Shown here one piece after another: positions 24,201-30,523 of a stretch of 64,000 bases of DNA. The notes below the pieces were generated by a model. It worked only from the letters and a program-made list of their open reading frames with translations. It was not told where the DNA came from and made no database searches. This stretch comes from Inediibacterium massiliense (GTDB lineage: Bacteria > Bacillota > Clostridia > Peptostreptococcales > Thermotaleaceae): assembly GCF_001282725.1 (NCBI RefSeq), contig NZ_LN876587.1:410075-474074 (forward strand), given 5' to 3'. The position numbers were made by a program, and so were the translations under genes. Position 1 is the stretch's first letter. The number at the start of each line of letters is the position of its first letter.

Positions 24201-26304
24201 TCCATGGGTAAGCCCTTATAATATAGGAACCTTAGCAGCAGGAGCTACCGTTACCATATTAATAAGAGGAACCGTAGATCCATCATGTACAGGAGTAATA
24301 ACGAATACAGCAAGAGTAAGTAGTCCAACGCCAGATCCAGATCCAACAAACAATGAAACAACCATAGTAACCCCAATAGATACTTCAGCAGATTTATCTA
24401 TAACTAAAACAATAAATCCAGATCCAGTAGTAGCAGGGGAAGAAGTAACCTATACAATAGAAGTAACCAATGCAGGACCATCAGATGCATTAAATGTAAC
24501 ATTAACAGATGCAATACCAGCATGTATACTAAATCCAGAATTTTCAATAGATGGAGGAGTAACCTTTAGTCCCTGGGTAAGCCCTTATAATATAGGAAGC
24601 TTAGCAGCAGGAGCTATAGTTATGATATTGATAAGAGGAACAGTAGATCCATCTTGCACAGGAACAATAACAAATACAGCAAGAGTAGATAGTACAACAC
24701 CAGATCCAGATCCAACAAATAATGAAACAACCATAGTAACCCCAATAGATACTTCAGCAGATCTATCTATAACTAAAACCGTAAGTCCAGCTCCAGTAGT
24801 AGCAGGAGAAGAAGCAATCTATACAATTGAAGTATCCAATGTAGGACCATCCGATGCATTAAATGTAACATTAATAGATGCAATACCAGTATGTATACTA
24901 AACCCAGAGTATTCACTAGATGGAGGCTTAACATGGGTAGCATGGCCAGGAGCAGTAAATCTTGGAACGATTGTAGCAGGAACTACAGTTACCATATTAA
25001 TAAGAGGAACAGTAGACCCAGCTTGTAGGGGAGTAGTCATGAATACAGCCAGAATAAATAGTACAACACCAGATCCAGATCCAACAAACAATGAAACAAC
25101 AATAACAACCCCAATCGATACGTTAGCAGATTTATCAGTAGTAAAGATATCAAGTCCAGATCCAATATTGGCAGGAGAGTTGTTAACTTATACAATAGAC
25201 GTATCCAATGGAGGACCATCCGATGCCCAAAATGTAAGTGTAGCAGATATAGTACCAGTAGAAATATTAAATCCAGAATTTTCACTAGATGGAGGAATAA
25301 TCTTTAGTCCATGGGTAAGCCCATATAGTATAGGAACTTTAGTAGCAGGAGCAAGTATAACCATATTCATAAGAGGAACACTAGATGCATCCTATGCAGG
25401 AACATTAACCAATACAGCCAGAGTAAGTAGTCCAACGCCAGATCCAGACCCAACAAATAATACGTCAACAGAAACAACCCAAGTAGAATTAGCAAGACTA
25501 GATTTGGTGAAAAGTGCAGATAAAAAAGTTGTTGATATAGGAGATACTATAACTTACAGAGTAATTATTACAAATTCAGGAACTTTGATCGCTCAAAATA
25601 TTATATTTAAAGATACTATTCCAGAAGGAACATCATTTATTCAAGATAGTGTCAAAGTAAACGGTATACAAAGACCAGGAGAAAATCCATTATTGGGTGT
25701 AAATATAGGAGATTTATCGCCTGGAAAATCTATTGTAGTTGAATTTGAAGTCATGGTAGATTTTATTCCATGTTTACCAAAACTAATCAACATTGCATCA
25801 GTTGATTTTAATTTTCAAGTAGGATCATCTGGAGAGATTCAAACAGCAAGTGCCCAAAGTAATGAGGTAATTATAGATGCTGGTCTTAAAATATTTAAAC
25901 AAATAAGTGTAGAGGAAAATGTTGTGATCCCTCCTCAAAAGCCAGATGCAGAAGAAATATTAGAAGTTAAGGTAGAGGTTGAAATAGACGAAACTTATTA
26001 TATAAAAACACCTGTTGTAACTTCTTATGAAGGGCAAGTATTGACAGGAAATAAACTAATTGTAGAAGGAACATTAAAGCAAAAAGTATTATATATAGCA
26101 GATGAACCAACTCAGTCAGTACATGCAGCTCATTTTCATGTTCCTTTTAGTACTTTCTTAGTATTGCCACAAGATTGTAAAAACTGTGGTTTGGTTAAAG
26201 TAGAAGGGATAGTAGAAGATGTATTTTTCCAATTACTTGAAGATAAGAGAACCGTATTTAAGAATATTACTTTATTAATAAAAGGGAAGAATATTTGCAA
26301 ATAA
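21247..26304 (+). CDS. Giant SdrD_B/DUF6923/GEVED/DUF11-repeat protein with C-terminal SPOCS (longest copy)
   Basis: A 1685-aa protein, the largest in the window. The head (SdrD_B, residues 1-80) is nearly identical to the gene at 11989; the DUF6923-like part (about 125-360) has diverged (MGVNINAIGYNILDDMIYGI against MGIQINAIGYNVLDNMIYGI). A GEVED domain (about 460-550) precedes seven DUF11 repeats (555-1415), a divergent DUF11 and a class C SPOCS (about 1547-1685). GGAGGGG precedes ATG 21247. No signal peptide, LPXTG or membrane segment. Five of the seven DUF11 units carry the two-cysteine pair, and units 2 and 7 lack both. Same promoter block and tail as the two preceding giants. Inferred spore-surface filament or layer protein. 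Confidence 0.85.
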   Translation: MAATITGIVFNDLNNNGVLDPGEPGIPNVYVVIRDPNGVCTTVQADLAGVYTFSNLTVAGNYTVYETDIDPGATCPPTTFGQPAGFTNSSTFRTQTINVTQTQINNDAIINGRNYGHDNPNIFFCGPIAYQVAVEAGATNSQLVRINLVTGTATVVNPDMGVNINAIGYNILDDMIYGIEDNSTNLVRVAEDGSITNFGAITGLPSPSPGRYNVADIDDQGNMYVTRQLQTTMYVVDVNQNSPTFGQVINTVTLSEVTNVADWSYSVSDGMLYGVNGATGNVVMVNPTTGAVTVLTTNGIPTGSAYGATFMGADGTLYAINNDTGVVYRITISGNTATGIAFAQSIPAELNDGALCGNAEVLVDYGDAPDLTPGTGPDDYNTLFANNGPRHLILNRLTLGTQVTGEADAYANLTTDATGDDIPQGIQDDGVTLPLTPLLATDTSYSLTVDVVNETGLPANVYGWIDFNQDGVFQGNEAAPVVVVPSAPGVQQVVLNFTVPVGVILTPDHTFARVRLTTDELINQNPLPTDEDTRSIGPASDGEVEDYYLQIDPVADLSIVKTINPDPVVAGEEATYTIEVFNAGPSDALNVTLTDVIPACILNPEFSIDGGVTFSPWVSPYNIGTIVAGGTVTILIRGTVDPSCTGTITNTARVDSTTPDPDPTNNETTIVTPIDTSADVSVVKTASPAPVVAGEQIEYTINISNAGPSDAQNVSLADIVPAEILNPEFSTDGGITFSPWVSPYNIGTLAVGATVTILIRGTVDPSYTGGTTSNTATVSSITPDPDPTNNTSTVETRVETSADVSVEKTVSPASVVAGEEATYTIEVFNAGPSDAQNVRLTDIIPVCILNPEFSIDGGVTFSPWVSPYNIGTLAAGVTVTILIRGTVDPSCTGTITNTARVDSTTPDPDPTNNETTIVTPIDTSADLSITKTVNPAPVVAGEEATYTIEVFNAGPSDALNVTLTDVIPACILNPEFSIDGGVTFSPWVSPYNIGTLAAGATVTILIRGTVDPSCTGVITNTARVSSPTPDPDPTNNETTIVTPIDTSADLSITKTINPDPVVAGEEVTYTIEVTNAGPSDALNVTLTDAIPACILNPEFSIDGGVTFSPWVSPYNIGSLAAGAIVMILIRGTVDPSCTGTITNTARVDSTTPDPDPTNNETTIVTPIDTSADLSITKTVSPAPVVAGEEAIYTIEVSNVGPSDALNVTLIDAIPVCILNPEYSLDGGLTWVAWPGAVNLGTIVAGTTVTILIRGTVDPACRGVVMNTARINSTTPDPDPTNNETTITTPIDTLADLSVVKISSPDPILAGELLTYTIDVSNGGPSDAQNVSVADIVPVEILNPEFSLDGGIIFSPWVSPYSIGTLVAGASITIFIRGTLDASYAGTLTNTARVSSPTPDPDPTNNTSTETTQVELARLDLVKSADKKVVDIGDTITYRVIITNSGTLIAQNIIFKDTIPEGTSFIQDSVKVNGIQRPGENPLLGVNIGDLSPGKSIVVEFEVMVDFIPCLPKLINIASVDFNFQVGSSGEIQTASAQSNEVIIDAGLKIFKQISVEENVVIPPQKPDAEEILEVKVEVEIDETYYIKTPVVTSYEGQVLTGNKLIVEGTLKQKVLYIADEPTQSVHAAHFHVPFSTFLVLPQDCKNCGLVKVEGIVEDVFFQLLEDKRTVFKNITLLIKGKNICK
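22909..25491 (+). repeat. Seven in-frame DUF11 repeats, 369-nt period
   Basis: 2583 nt, exactly 7 x 369. One extra codon in unit 2 (YTGGTTSNTA) compensates for the codon missing in unit 7. Confidence 0.93.
25492..26304 (+). repeat. 813-nt homogenised C-terminal block, copy 3
   Basis: Third copy of the divergent-DUF11 plus SPOCS tail, nearly identical to copy 1. Confidence 0.9.
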
Positions 26305-26309
26305 ATGAG

Positions 26310-26351
26310 AAATCTTCTCCTTAGAAAATATCAACTAAGGAGGAGATTTTT
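26310..26351 (+). terminator. Terminator closing the spore-surface island
   Basis: AAATCTTCTCCTTAG (26310-26324) pairs with CTAAGGAGGAGATTT (26335-26349) with one G-U pair, followed by T's. Only its left arm survives, mutated, after the first two giants. The rest of the gap to 26566 shows nothing I can support. Confidence 0.8.
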
Positions 26352-26566
26352 ATATAAAATAATTGGGTATTATATTGATTGAAAATGTGATAAGCAATAT
26401 TATGAAAATAAAAATATAATATAAAATTATTGTACAGAAATGATATACTTGTTTTAGATATTGATAAAATTAAGCTTATAATGGTTAATAAATTAGAATA
26501 CTTTAAATGATGATAAAGAAGGTTCTTAGGATAAAAAAGTTTGTAGATAGAATAGGAGGAAATATT

Positions 26567-27400
26567 TTGATTCATATTGGTTGTCATTTATCTATATCCA
26601 AAGGTTTTTACAAAGCAGTACAAGAGGCATTAAGTATTGATGCAAATACTTTTCAATTTTTTACGAGAAATCCAAGAGGAGGAAATGCAAAAGATTTAGA
26701 TTTAGAGGATATCAAAAAATTAAATGAACTTATGAAACAAAATCATTTTGCACCGATTCTGGCTCATGCTCCTTATACAATGAATTTATGTTCATCTAAA
26801 CCAGATATTCGTGAATTTGCAAAGAATATGTTAAAAGATGATTTAGAAAGGTTAAAATATATACCGAATAGTCTATATAATTTCCATCCAGGATCTCATA
26901 CAGGACAAGGAGTAGAAAAGAGTATAGAGCAGATTATTGATGCTTTAAATGAAACGATCACAAATGATACAGAGACTTGGATTTTATTAGAAACTATGAG
27001 TGGAAAAGGAACCGAAGTGGGAAGATCCTTTGAAGAAATGAAACAAATTATAGATAGAGTCCAATATAATAAAATAGGTTTATGTCTAGATTCTTGTCAT
27101 TTGTATTCAAGTGGGTATGATATTGTCAATGATTTAGATGGGGTGATTGAAGAGATTGATCAAAGAATAGGGATAGATAGGGTAAAGGCATTTCATTTAA
27201 ATGATAGTAAACATGAACTAGGAAGTAATAAAGATCGTCATGAACTGATAGGAAAAGGAAAAATTGGGTTAGAGGCTATTGTAAATATTATTACGCATCC
27301 CAAACTATCTCATATTCCGTTTATTCTAGAAACACCGAATGATGTAGAAGGTCATGGAGAAGAAATAAAAATGCTAAAATATAGTTTGTCAGCAGACTGA
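26567..27400 (+). CDS. nfo: Endonuclease IV (AP endonuclease)
   Basis: A 277-aa type IV apurinic/apyrimidinic endonuclease of the Nfo TIM-barrel family, acting in base-excision repair. Motifs: MIHIGCHLSISKGF at the start, NTFQFFTRNPRGG, AHAPYTMNLCS, YNFHPGSHTG (metal-ligand histidine region), LLETMSGKGTEVG, CLDSCHLYSSGYD, FHLNDSKHELGSNKDRHELI and FILETPNDVEGHGEEI near the end. These carry the expected zinc-ligand residues. Start set at TTG 26567: AGGAGG (26554-26559) is 7 nt upstream and the family begins here; an ATG at 26507 would add 20 atypical residues. Length is normal for the family. It is monocistronic, followed by a terminator. Confidence 0.92.
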   Translation: MIHIGCHLSISKGFYKAVQEALSIDANTFQFFTRNPRGGNAKDLDLEDIKKLNELMKQNHFAPILAHAPYTMNLCSSKPDIREFAKNMLKDDLERLKYIPNSLYNFHPGSHTGQGVEKSIEQIIDALNETITNDTETWILLETMSGKGTEVGRSFEEMKQIIDRVQYNKIGLCLDSCHLYSSGYDIVNDLDGVIEEIDQRIGIDRVKAFHLNDSKHELGSNKDRHELIGKGKIGLEAIVNIITHPKLSHIPFILETPNDVEGHGEEIKMLKYSLSAD

Positions 27401-27429
27401 CTAAGAAATAAAATTCTTAGTCATTTTTT
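27399..27429 (+). terminator. Terminator after nfo
   Basis: GACTAAGAA (27399-27407) and TTCTTAGTC (27414-27422) are perfectly complementary, followed by a T-rich run. Confidence 0.78.
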
Positions 27430-27496
27430 ATTGTATATGGAAAGATAAGATAATTTTAATCACTATGGAAATTTTTAAAATGCTTTTCAAATATAT

Positions 27497-27522
27497 GGAA
27501 CCTTATGCAGATCATATCCATC
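27497..27522 (+). promoter_or_regulatory. Candidate ECF-type promoter of the sigma/anti-sigma operon
   Basis: GGAACC (27497-27502), 16 nt and CATC (27519-27522) resemble ECF promoters (GAAC at -35, CGTC-like at -10). It lies about 45 nt before the sigma gene, as expected for autoregulation. One -10 base deviates. Confidence 0.45.
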
Positions 27523-27565
27523 TAATAAGTGTAATACTTAGCTAAGTAGAAAATAGGAGGATCAT

Positions 27566-28105
27566 ATGATGGAAATTATATCATTTTTCGATCATCGAAA
27601 AAAGACATCCGTATCTAAAGCAAAGAGTGGAGATCAACAAGCGTTTTTATCACTCATAGATGAAAATCGATTAAATATGTATAGAGTAGCTAGAGGAATT
27701 TTAAAAAATGAAGAAGATATAAAAGATGCTATTCAAAATACATTAATCAAAGCATTTGAGAATATATGCACTTTAAAAAAAGATAAGTATTTTAAAACTT
27801 GGTTAATAAGAATTTTAATCAATGAGTGCAATGAAACCATAAGAAAAAACAAAAGAAGTATTTCTCTAAATGAAAATATAAATCCTCTAAATGAAAAATA
27901 TAATGATTGTTATCAAAATATGGATTTGATTCAAGCACTCCATTCATTAAATGAAGAATTGAGAGTGACCATTACATTATTTTATTTTGAGGATCTTTCT
28001 GTTAAGAACATATCACAAATTTTAGAAATTCCCCAAGGAACTGTTAAATCAAGACTGAATCGAGCAAGAACAAAGCTTAGAGAAATATTAGGGGAGGATG
28101 AATAA
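27566..28105 (+). CDS. ECF-type RNA polymerase sigma factor
   Basis: A 179-aa sigma-70 family protein with region 2 at about residues 25-95 (GDQQAFLSLIDENRLNMYRV, EEDIKDAIQNTLIKAFENI, FKTWLIRILINECNE) and region 4 at about 118-175 (LREMLR-like helix: ELRVTITLFYFEDLSVKNIS, then IPQGTVKSRLNRARTKLREI, the DNA-contacting helix-turn-helix). Regions 1 and 3 are absent, as in ECF factors. GGAGG precedes tandem ATGs at 27566/27569. The stop codon overlaps the start of the next gene by one base, and that gene has the layout of a membrane anti-sigma factor. The operon has a candidate ECF promoter at 27497, so it may activate itself. The stress it senses is unknown. Confidence 0.85.
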   Translation: MMEIISFFDHRKKTSVSKAKSGDQQAFLSLIDENRLNMYRVARGILKNEEDIKDAIQNTLIKAFENICTLKKDKYFKTWLIRILINECNETIRKNKRSISLNENINPLNEKYNDCYQNMDLIQALHSLNEELRVTITLFYFEDLSVKNISQILEIPQGTVKSRLNRARTKLREILGEDE

Positions 28106-29010
28106 TGATGATGAATGATGATAAGTTATTTGATAGAAAAATGAAAGAAAAATTTAAAAAGGAAGTTTTTGAAATTCCCCAAAATATGAATGAAGAATTC
28201 GAACATACTTTAACATGGATTAAAAATAAGGAGGTTTCCAATATGAAAAAAGTAAGTCACAAAAAAAGAGTAGGTGTCATAGCTGCATCTATTGTGTGTG
28301 TATTGTGTGCATCTACAATTATTATGCAAACTACATTTGCTCAAGAGATTGTTGATAAGATTATTAAAAGCTTATCTTTGAATAATATAACAATATTTGA
28401 GAATAAAGATTATAAGTGGGAGGATCAAGAAATACCAGAATCAGCTAAAGGAAAAGTATTTGATAAAGATGGGCATGTAATAGAAAAAATTACATTAGAT
28501 AATAAAGATGAAATGTACAATGCAAATAGAGAAAAGGTTTTTGGTGTAGATCCTGATGGAACATTAATAACAGAAGCAGTACAAAGGGAAAATTTAGAAA
28601 GAAATGCTCAAGAGAATCCAGTAGATGATGTCATTGTAAAGGATTCTAAAAAGTTAAATGGATATACTCGCTTTGATGTAAAGTTACCAGCTTATGTACC
28701 AAAAGGTTTTGAATTTGATTATGGTGAGTTTTACAAAGATGATAATGGAGAGATCTTTGATGAAGCATGTGCTTTATATTTTATAAACCACAAGACAGAA
28801 GAAACAATATTTATATCTCAAACCTATATATGCGAAGAATCATCAGCGGAAACTGCATTTAACAACATTAAAAAAGTAAAGGTAAATGGTAAAGAGGCTA
28901 TTGTAGGGGATGAAGGAATTGTTTGGGAAGCCAATGGAGTAAGATATTTAATGTATACGTATAATTTAGGTACAGATGAAAGTGTAAAAATTGCTGAATC
29001 TATTCAATAA
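28105..29010 (+). CDS. Probable membrane anti-sigma factor with DUF4367-like domain
   Basis: A 301-aa protein with a cytosolic N terminus of about 55 residues, one transmembrane segment (about 56-75, VGVIAASIVCVLCASTIIMQ) and an extracytoplasmic domain of about 225 residues whose C-terminal part (about 185-300: LPAYVPKGFEFDYGEFYKDD, then FISQTY, VNGKEAIVGDEG, ANGVRYLMYTYNL) resembles DUF4367. No HxxxCxxC zinc motif is visible, so it is not a ZAS-type anti-sigma. It overlaps the ECF sigma gene by one base (TAATG), strongly suggesting co-translation and a role in holding the sigma factor until a surface signal. GGGGAGG is 7 nt upstream of ATG 28105. An alternative is a general surface sensor. 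Confidence 0.75.
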   Translation: MMMNDDKLFDRKMKEKFKKEVFEIPQNMNEEFEHTLTWIKNKEVSNMKKVSHKKRVGVIAASIVCVLCASTIIMQTTFAQEIVDKIIKSLSLNNITIFENKDYKWEDQEIPESAKGKVFDKDGHVIEKITLDNKDEMYNANREKVFGVDPDGTLITEAVQRENLERNAQENPVDDVIVKDSKKLNGYTRFDVKLPAYVPKGFEFDYGEFYKDDNGEIFDEACALYFINHKTEETIFISQTYICEESSAETAFNNIKKVKVNGKEAIVGDEGIVWEANGVRYLMYTYNLGTDESVKIAESIQ

Positions 29011-29038
29011 AATAGAAAAAAAGTATATTTATAATAAG

Positions 29039-29069
29039 AGAGATATGAGTCAAATCATATCTCTTTTTT
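29039..29069 (+). terminator. Terminator after anti-sigma gene (possibly bidirectional)
   Basis: AGAGATATGA (29039-29048) and TCATATCTCT (29055-29064) form a perfect 10-bp stem with TTTTT after it. A-runs upstream would also serve the minus-strand small gene. Confidence 0.78.
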
Positions 29070-29080
29070 ACATTGAAAAT

Positions 29081-29173
29081 TTAAAGCATTTCTTTTTTGT
29101 GAAGAATGTAGATGATAAAAAATCCTACTACTATAAATATAGCTGTAAAAATACCTTCATACAATAAACTCAT
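29081..29173 (-). CDS. Small 30-residue hydrophobic membrane peptide
   Basis: A minus-strand ORF of 31 codons including TAA. The peptide starts MSLLYEGIFTAIF, continues with a strongly hydrophobic stretch (IVVGFFIIYIL) and ends HKKEML, giving one transmembrane helix of about 20 residues with a positive, cytosolic-looking C terminus. The site AGAAGGTG lies 5 nt before the ATG at 29173. It is bounded by the bidirectional-looking terminator at 29039-29069. It occupies most of the gap between the anti-sigma and DUF421 genes. No homologue is recognised; it could be a regulatory membrane peptide, a toxin-type peptide or a chance ORF, though the ribosome site and composition argue against chance. 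Confidence 0.5.
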   Translation of the reverse strand: MSLLYEGIFTAIFIVVGFFIIYILHKKEML

Positions 29174-29246
29174 AAAAACACCTTCTTTTATGTATAGTAT
29201 TTGCAAATAGAAACAAAATAAACTAAGACTTAAGTGAAGATGATAA

Positions 29247-29300
29247 AGAAGGTGTAAAAATGAGAATGTTAATAGAAGGTATAAAAATGAAAATATTAAT
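29247..29300 (+). repeat. 27-nt tandem duplication of the DUF421 start region
   Basis: 29247-29273 and 29274-29300 match at 24 of 27 positions. Each unit holds AGAAGG, ATAAAA-type spacer and an ATG in the same frame, so the gene has two equivalent translation starts (29260 and 29287). Confidence 0.85.
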
Positions 29301-30015
29301 AGAAGTAATCATTCAAACTTTTTTAGCTTTTTTTTCAATACTGTTTATTACAAGATTATTAGGTCGTCAACAGGTATCTCAATTAACCTTGTATGAATAT
29401 ATAAATGGAATCACATTTGGTTCTATTGCAGCAACTTTAGCTACAGATGTAAATCAAAAAACGTATCAGCATCTGGTAGGACTCACTCTATTTGGTCTTT
29501 TAACGGGGATTGTAGCTTATATTTCTTTAAAGAAAAGAAACTTTAGAAAATTAGTAGATGGAGAGCCTGTTATTGTGATTCAAGATGGAAAAATATTAGA
29601 GACAAATTTAAAAAGAACGAGATACAGTATAGATGATATCAATCAACTTTTGAGAGGAAAGGATTGTTTTTCAATAGATGAAGTAGCCTATGGACTTTTA
29701 GAGATCAACGGAGAAATGAGCATTATAAAAAGAGTAGATAAAAGAAATGTTACATTAGGGGATTTGAATTTAACAGGAGAGCAAGAAAGTATTCCTACAG
29801 AAATCATTATAGGAGGACAAATAATTTATGAGAATTTAAGAAAAAGAAAAATAACAGGAAAAGGCTTGATGGATCAGTTAAAAATGTATGGAGTAAAAAA
29901 AATAGATGAGGTCATGTATGCAAGCTTAGATGAATATGGAAAGTTATATGTAGACAAATATGATGATACATTAAGAAATCCATTAGATATAAGTGAAAAT
30001 AATAAAGGAATATAG
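29260..30015 (+). CDS. DUF421 (YetF-family) membrane protein
   Basis: A 251-aa protein with about three N-terminal transmembrane segments (about 13-30, 45-62, 68-86) and a soluble C-terminal YetF-type domain. Family motifs: RLLGRQQVSQLTLYEYINGI near residue 35, FGSIAATLATD, and GEPVIVIQDGKILETNLKRT followed by DDINQLLRGKDCFSIDEVAY (residues about 105-150). Length is typical. The start is ambiguous because the ribosome-binding site and start codon are tandemly duplicated (ATG 29260 and ATG 29287). YetF-type proteins are membrane proteins often linked to spore or stress functions; the biochemical role is not established. Convergent with the CBS gene. Confidence 0.85.
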   Translation: MRMLIEGIKMKILIEVIIQTFLAFFSILFITRLLGRQQVSQLTLYEYINGITFGSIAATLATDVNQKTYQHLVGLTLFGLLTGIVAYISLKKRNFRKLVDGEPVIVIQDGKILETNLKRTRYSIDDINQLLRGKDCFSIDEVAYGLLEINGEMSIIKRVDKRNVTLGDLNLTGEQESIPTEIIIGGQIIYENLRKRKITGKGLMDQLKMYGVKKIDEVMYASLDEYGKLYVDKYDDTLRNPLDISENNKGI

Positions 30016-30040
30016 GACTGCAATTTGCAGTCCTATATTT
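30011..30040 (+). terminator. Shared terminator of convergent DUF421 and CBS genes
   Basis: TATAGGACTGCAA (30011-30023) is the exact complement of TTGCAGTCCTATA (30025-30037). It spans the DUF421 stop codon and the CBS gene end, with T's following on the plus strand. Confidence 0.7.
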
Positions 30041-30422
30041 GTGAAGATTGTTTTTTTATAAAATAATCAATAATATCTTCAAAAGAAATAATACCTATTA
30101 CCTTATGATTTTCAATAACAGGCATGGCAACAATATTATTTTCTCTAAGACGCTTTGCAATAGATAAAATATGTTCATCCCTTTGTGCAGTAACTACGTT
30201 TTTACTCATTACCCATTCGATAGGACAACTTCCATAGTGTCCTGGATCTATTAAAAATCTATAAATATCTGCTTTTACAATCATTCCTACTAACTCATTT
30301 TCTTTATTGACGATAGGAGCGCCATTGATATTTTTTTCATTCATGATTTTTAAAACATCGAATACGGTATCTGTTATCATAAAGGTAATAGCAGGGCAAC
30401 TCATAATTTCTTTTACGATCAT
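30033..30422 (-). CDS. CBS-domain pair protein
   Basis: A 129-aa protein consisting only of two CBS domains (about residues 1-60 and 65-125). Motifs: MIVKEIMSCPAITFMITDTV, NINGAPIVNKENELVGMIVK, then VMSKNVVTAQRDEHILSIAK and NNIVAMPVIENHKVIGIISF, EDIIDYF. Paired CBS modules (Bateman domains) bind adenosyl nucleotides and regulate partners; a stand-alone protein like this is often a redox or energy sensor, but no partner is evident here. GGGGGA precedes the ATG. Convergent with the DUF421 gene, with which it shares a terminator. Confidence 0.88.
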   Translation of the reverse strand: MIVKEIMSCPAITFMITDTVFDVLKIMNEKNINGAPIVNKENELVGMIVKADIYRFLIDPGHYGSCPIEWVMSKNVVTAQRDEHILSIAKRLRENNIVAMPVIENHKVIGIISFEDIIDYFIKKQSSQI

Positions 30423-30523
30423 AAAAAAATCCCCCTTTATTGCTTCTTATTTAGAAGTATTCTATATAAATGGAAAGAATTCCTCTTTTTTAATGATGTA
30501 TTTTTAAGATATATACCCTTATT

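Noticed and set aside
14841-25370. Leucine-rich and other ORFs on the opposite strand of the DUF11 arrays
   Set aside because: They mirror the repeat codons, lack ribosome sites and recur with each repeat unit, so they are antisense shadows.
13633-25491. Long direct repeats suggestive of a CRISPR array or satellite
   Set aside because: The 369-nt period is a whole number of codons, the frame is open throughout and encodes DUF11 domains; no short palindromic repeats with spacers.
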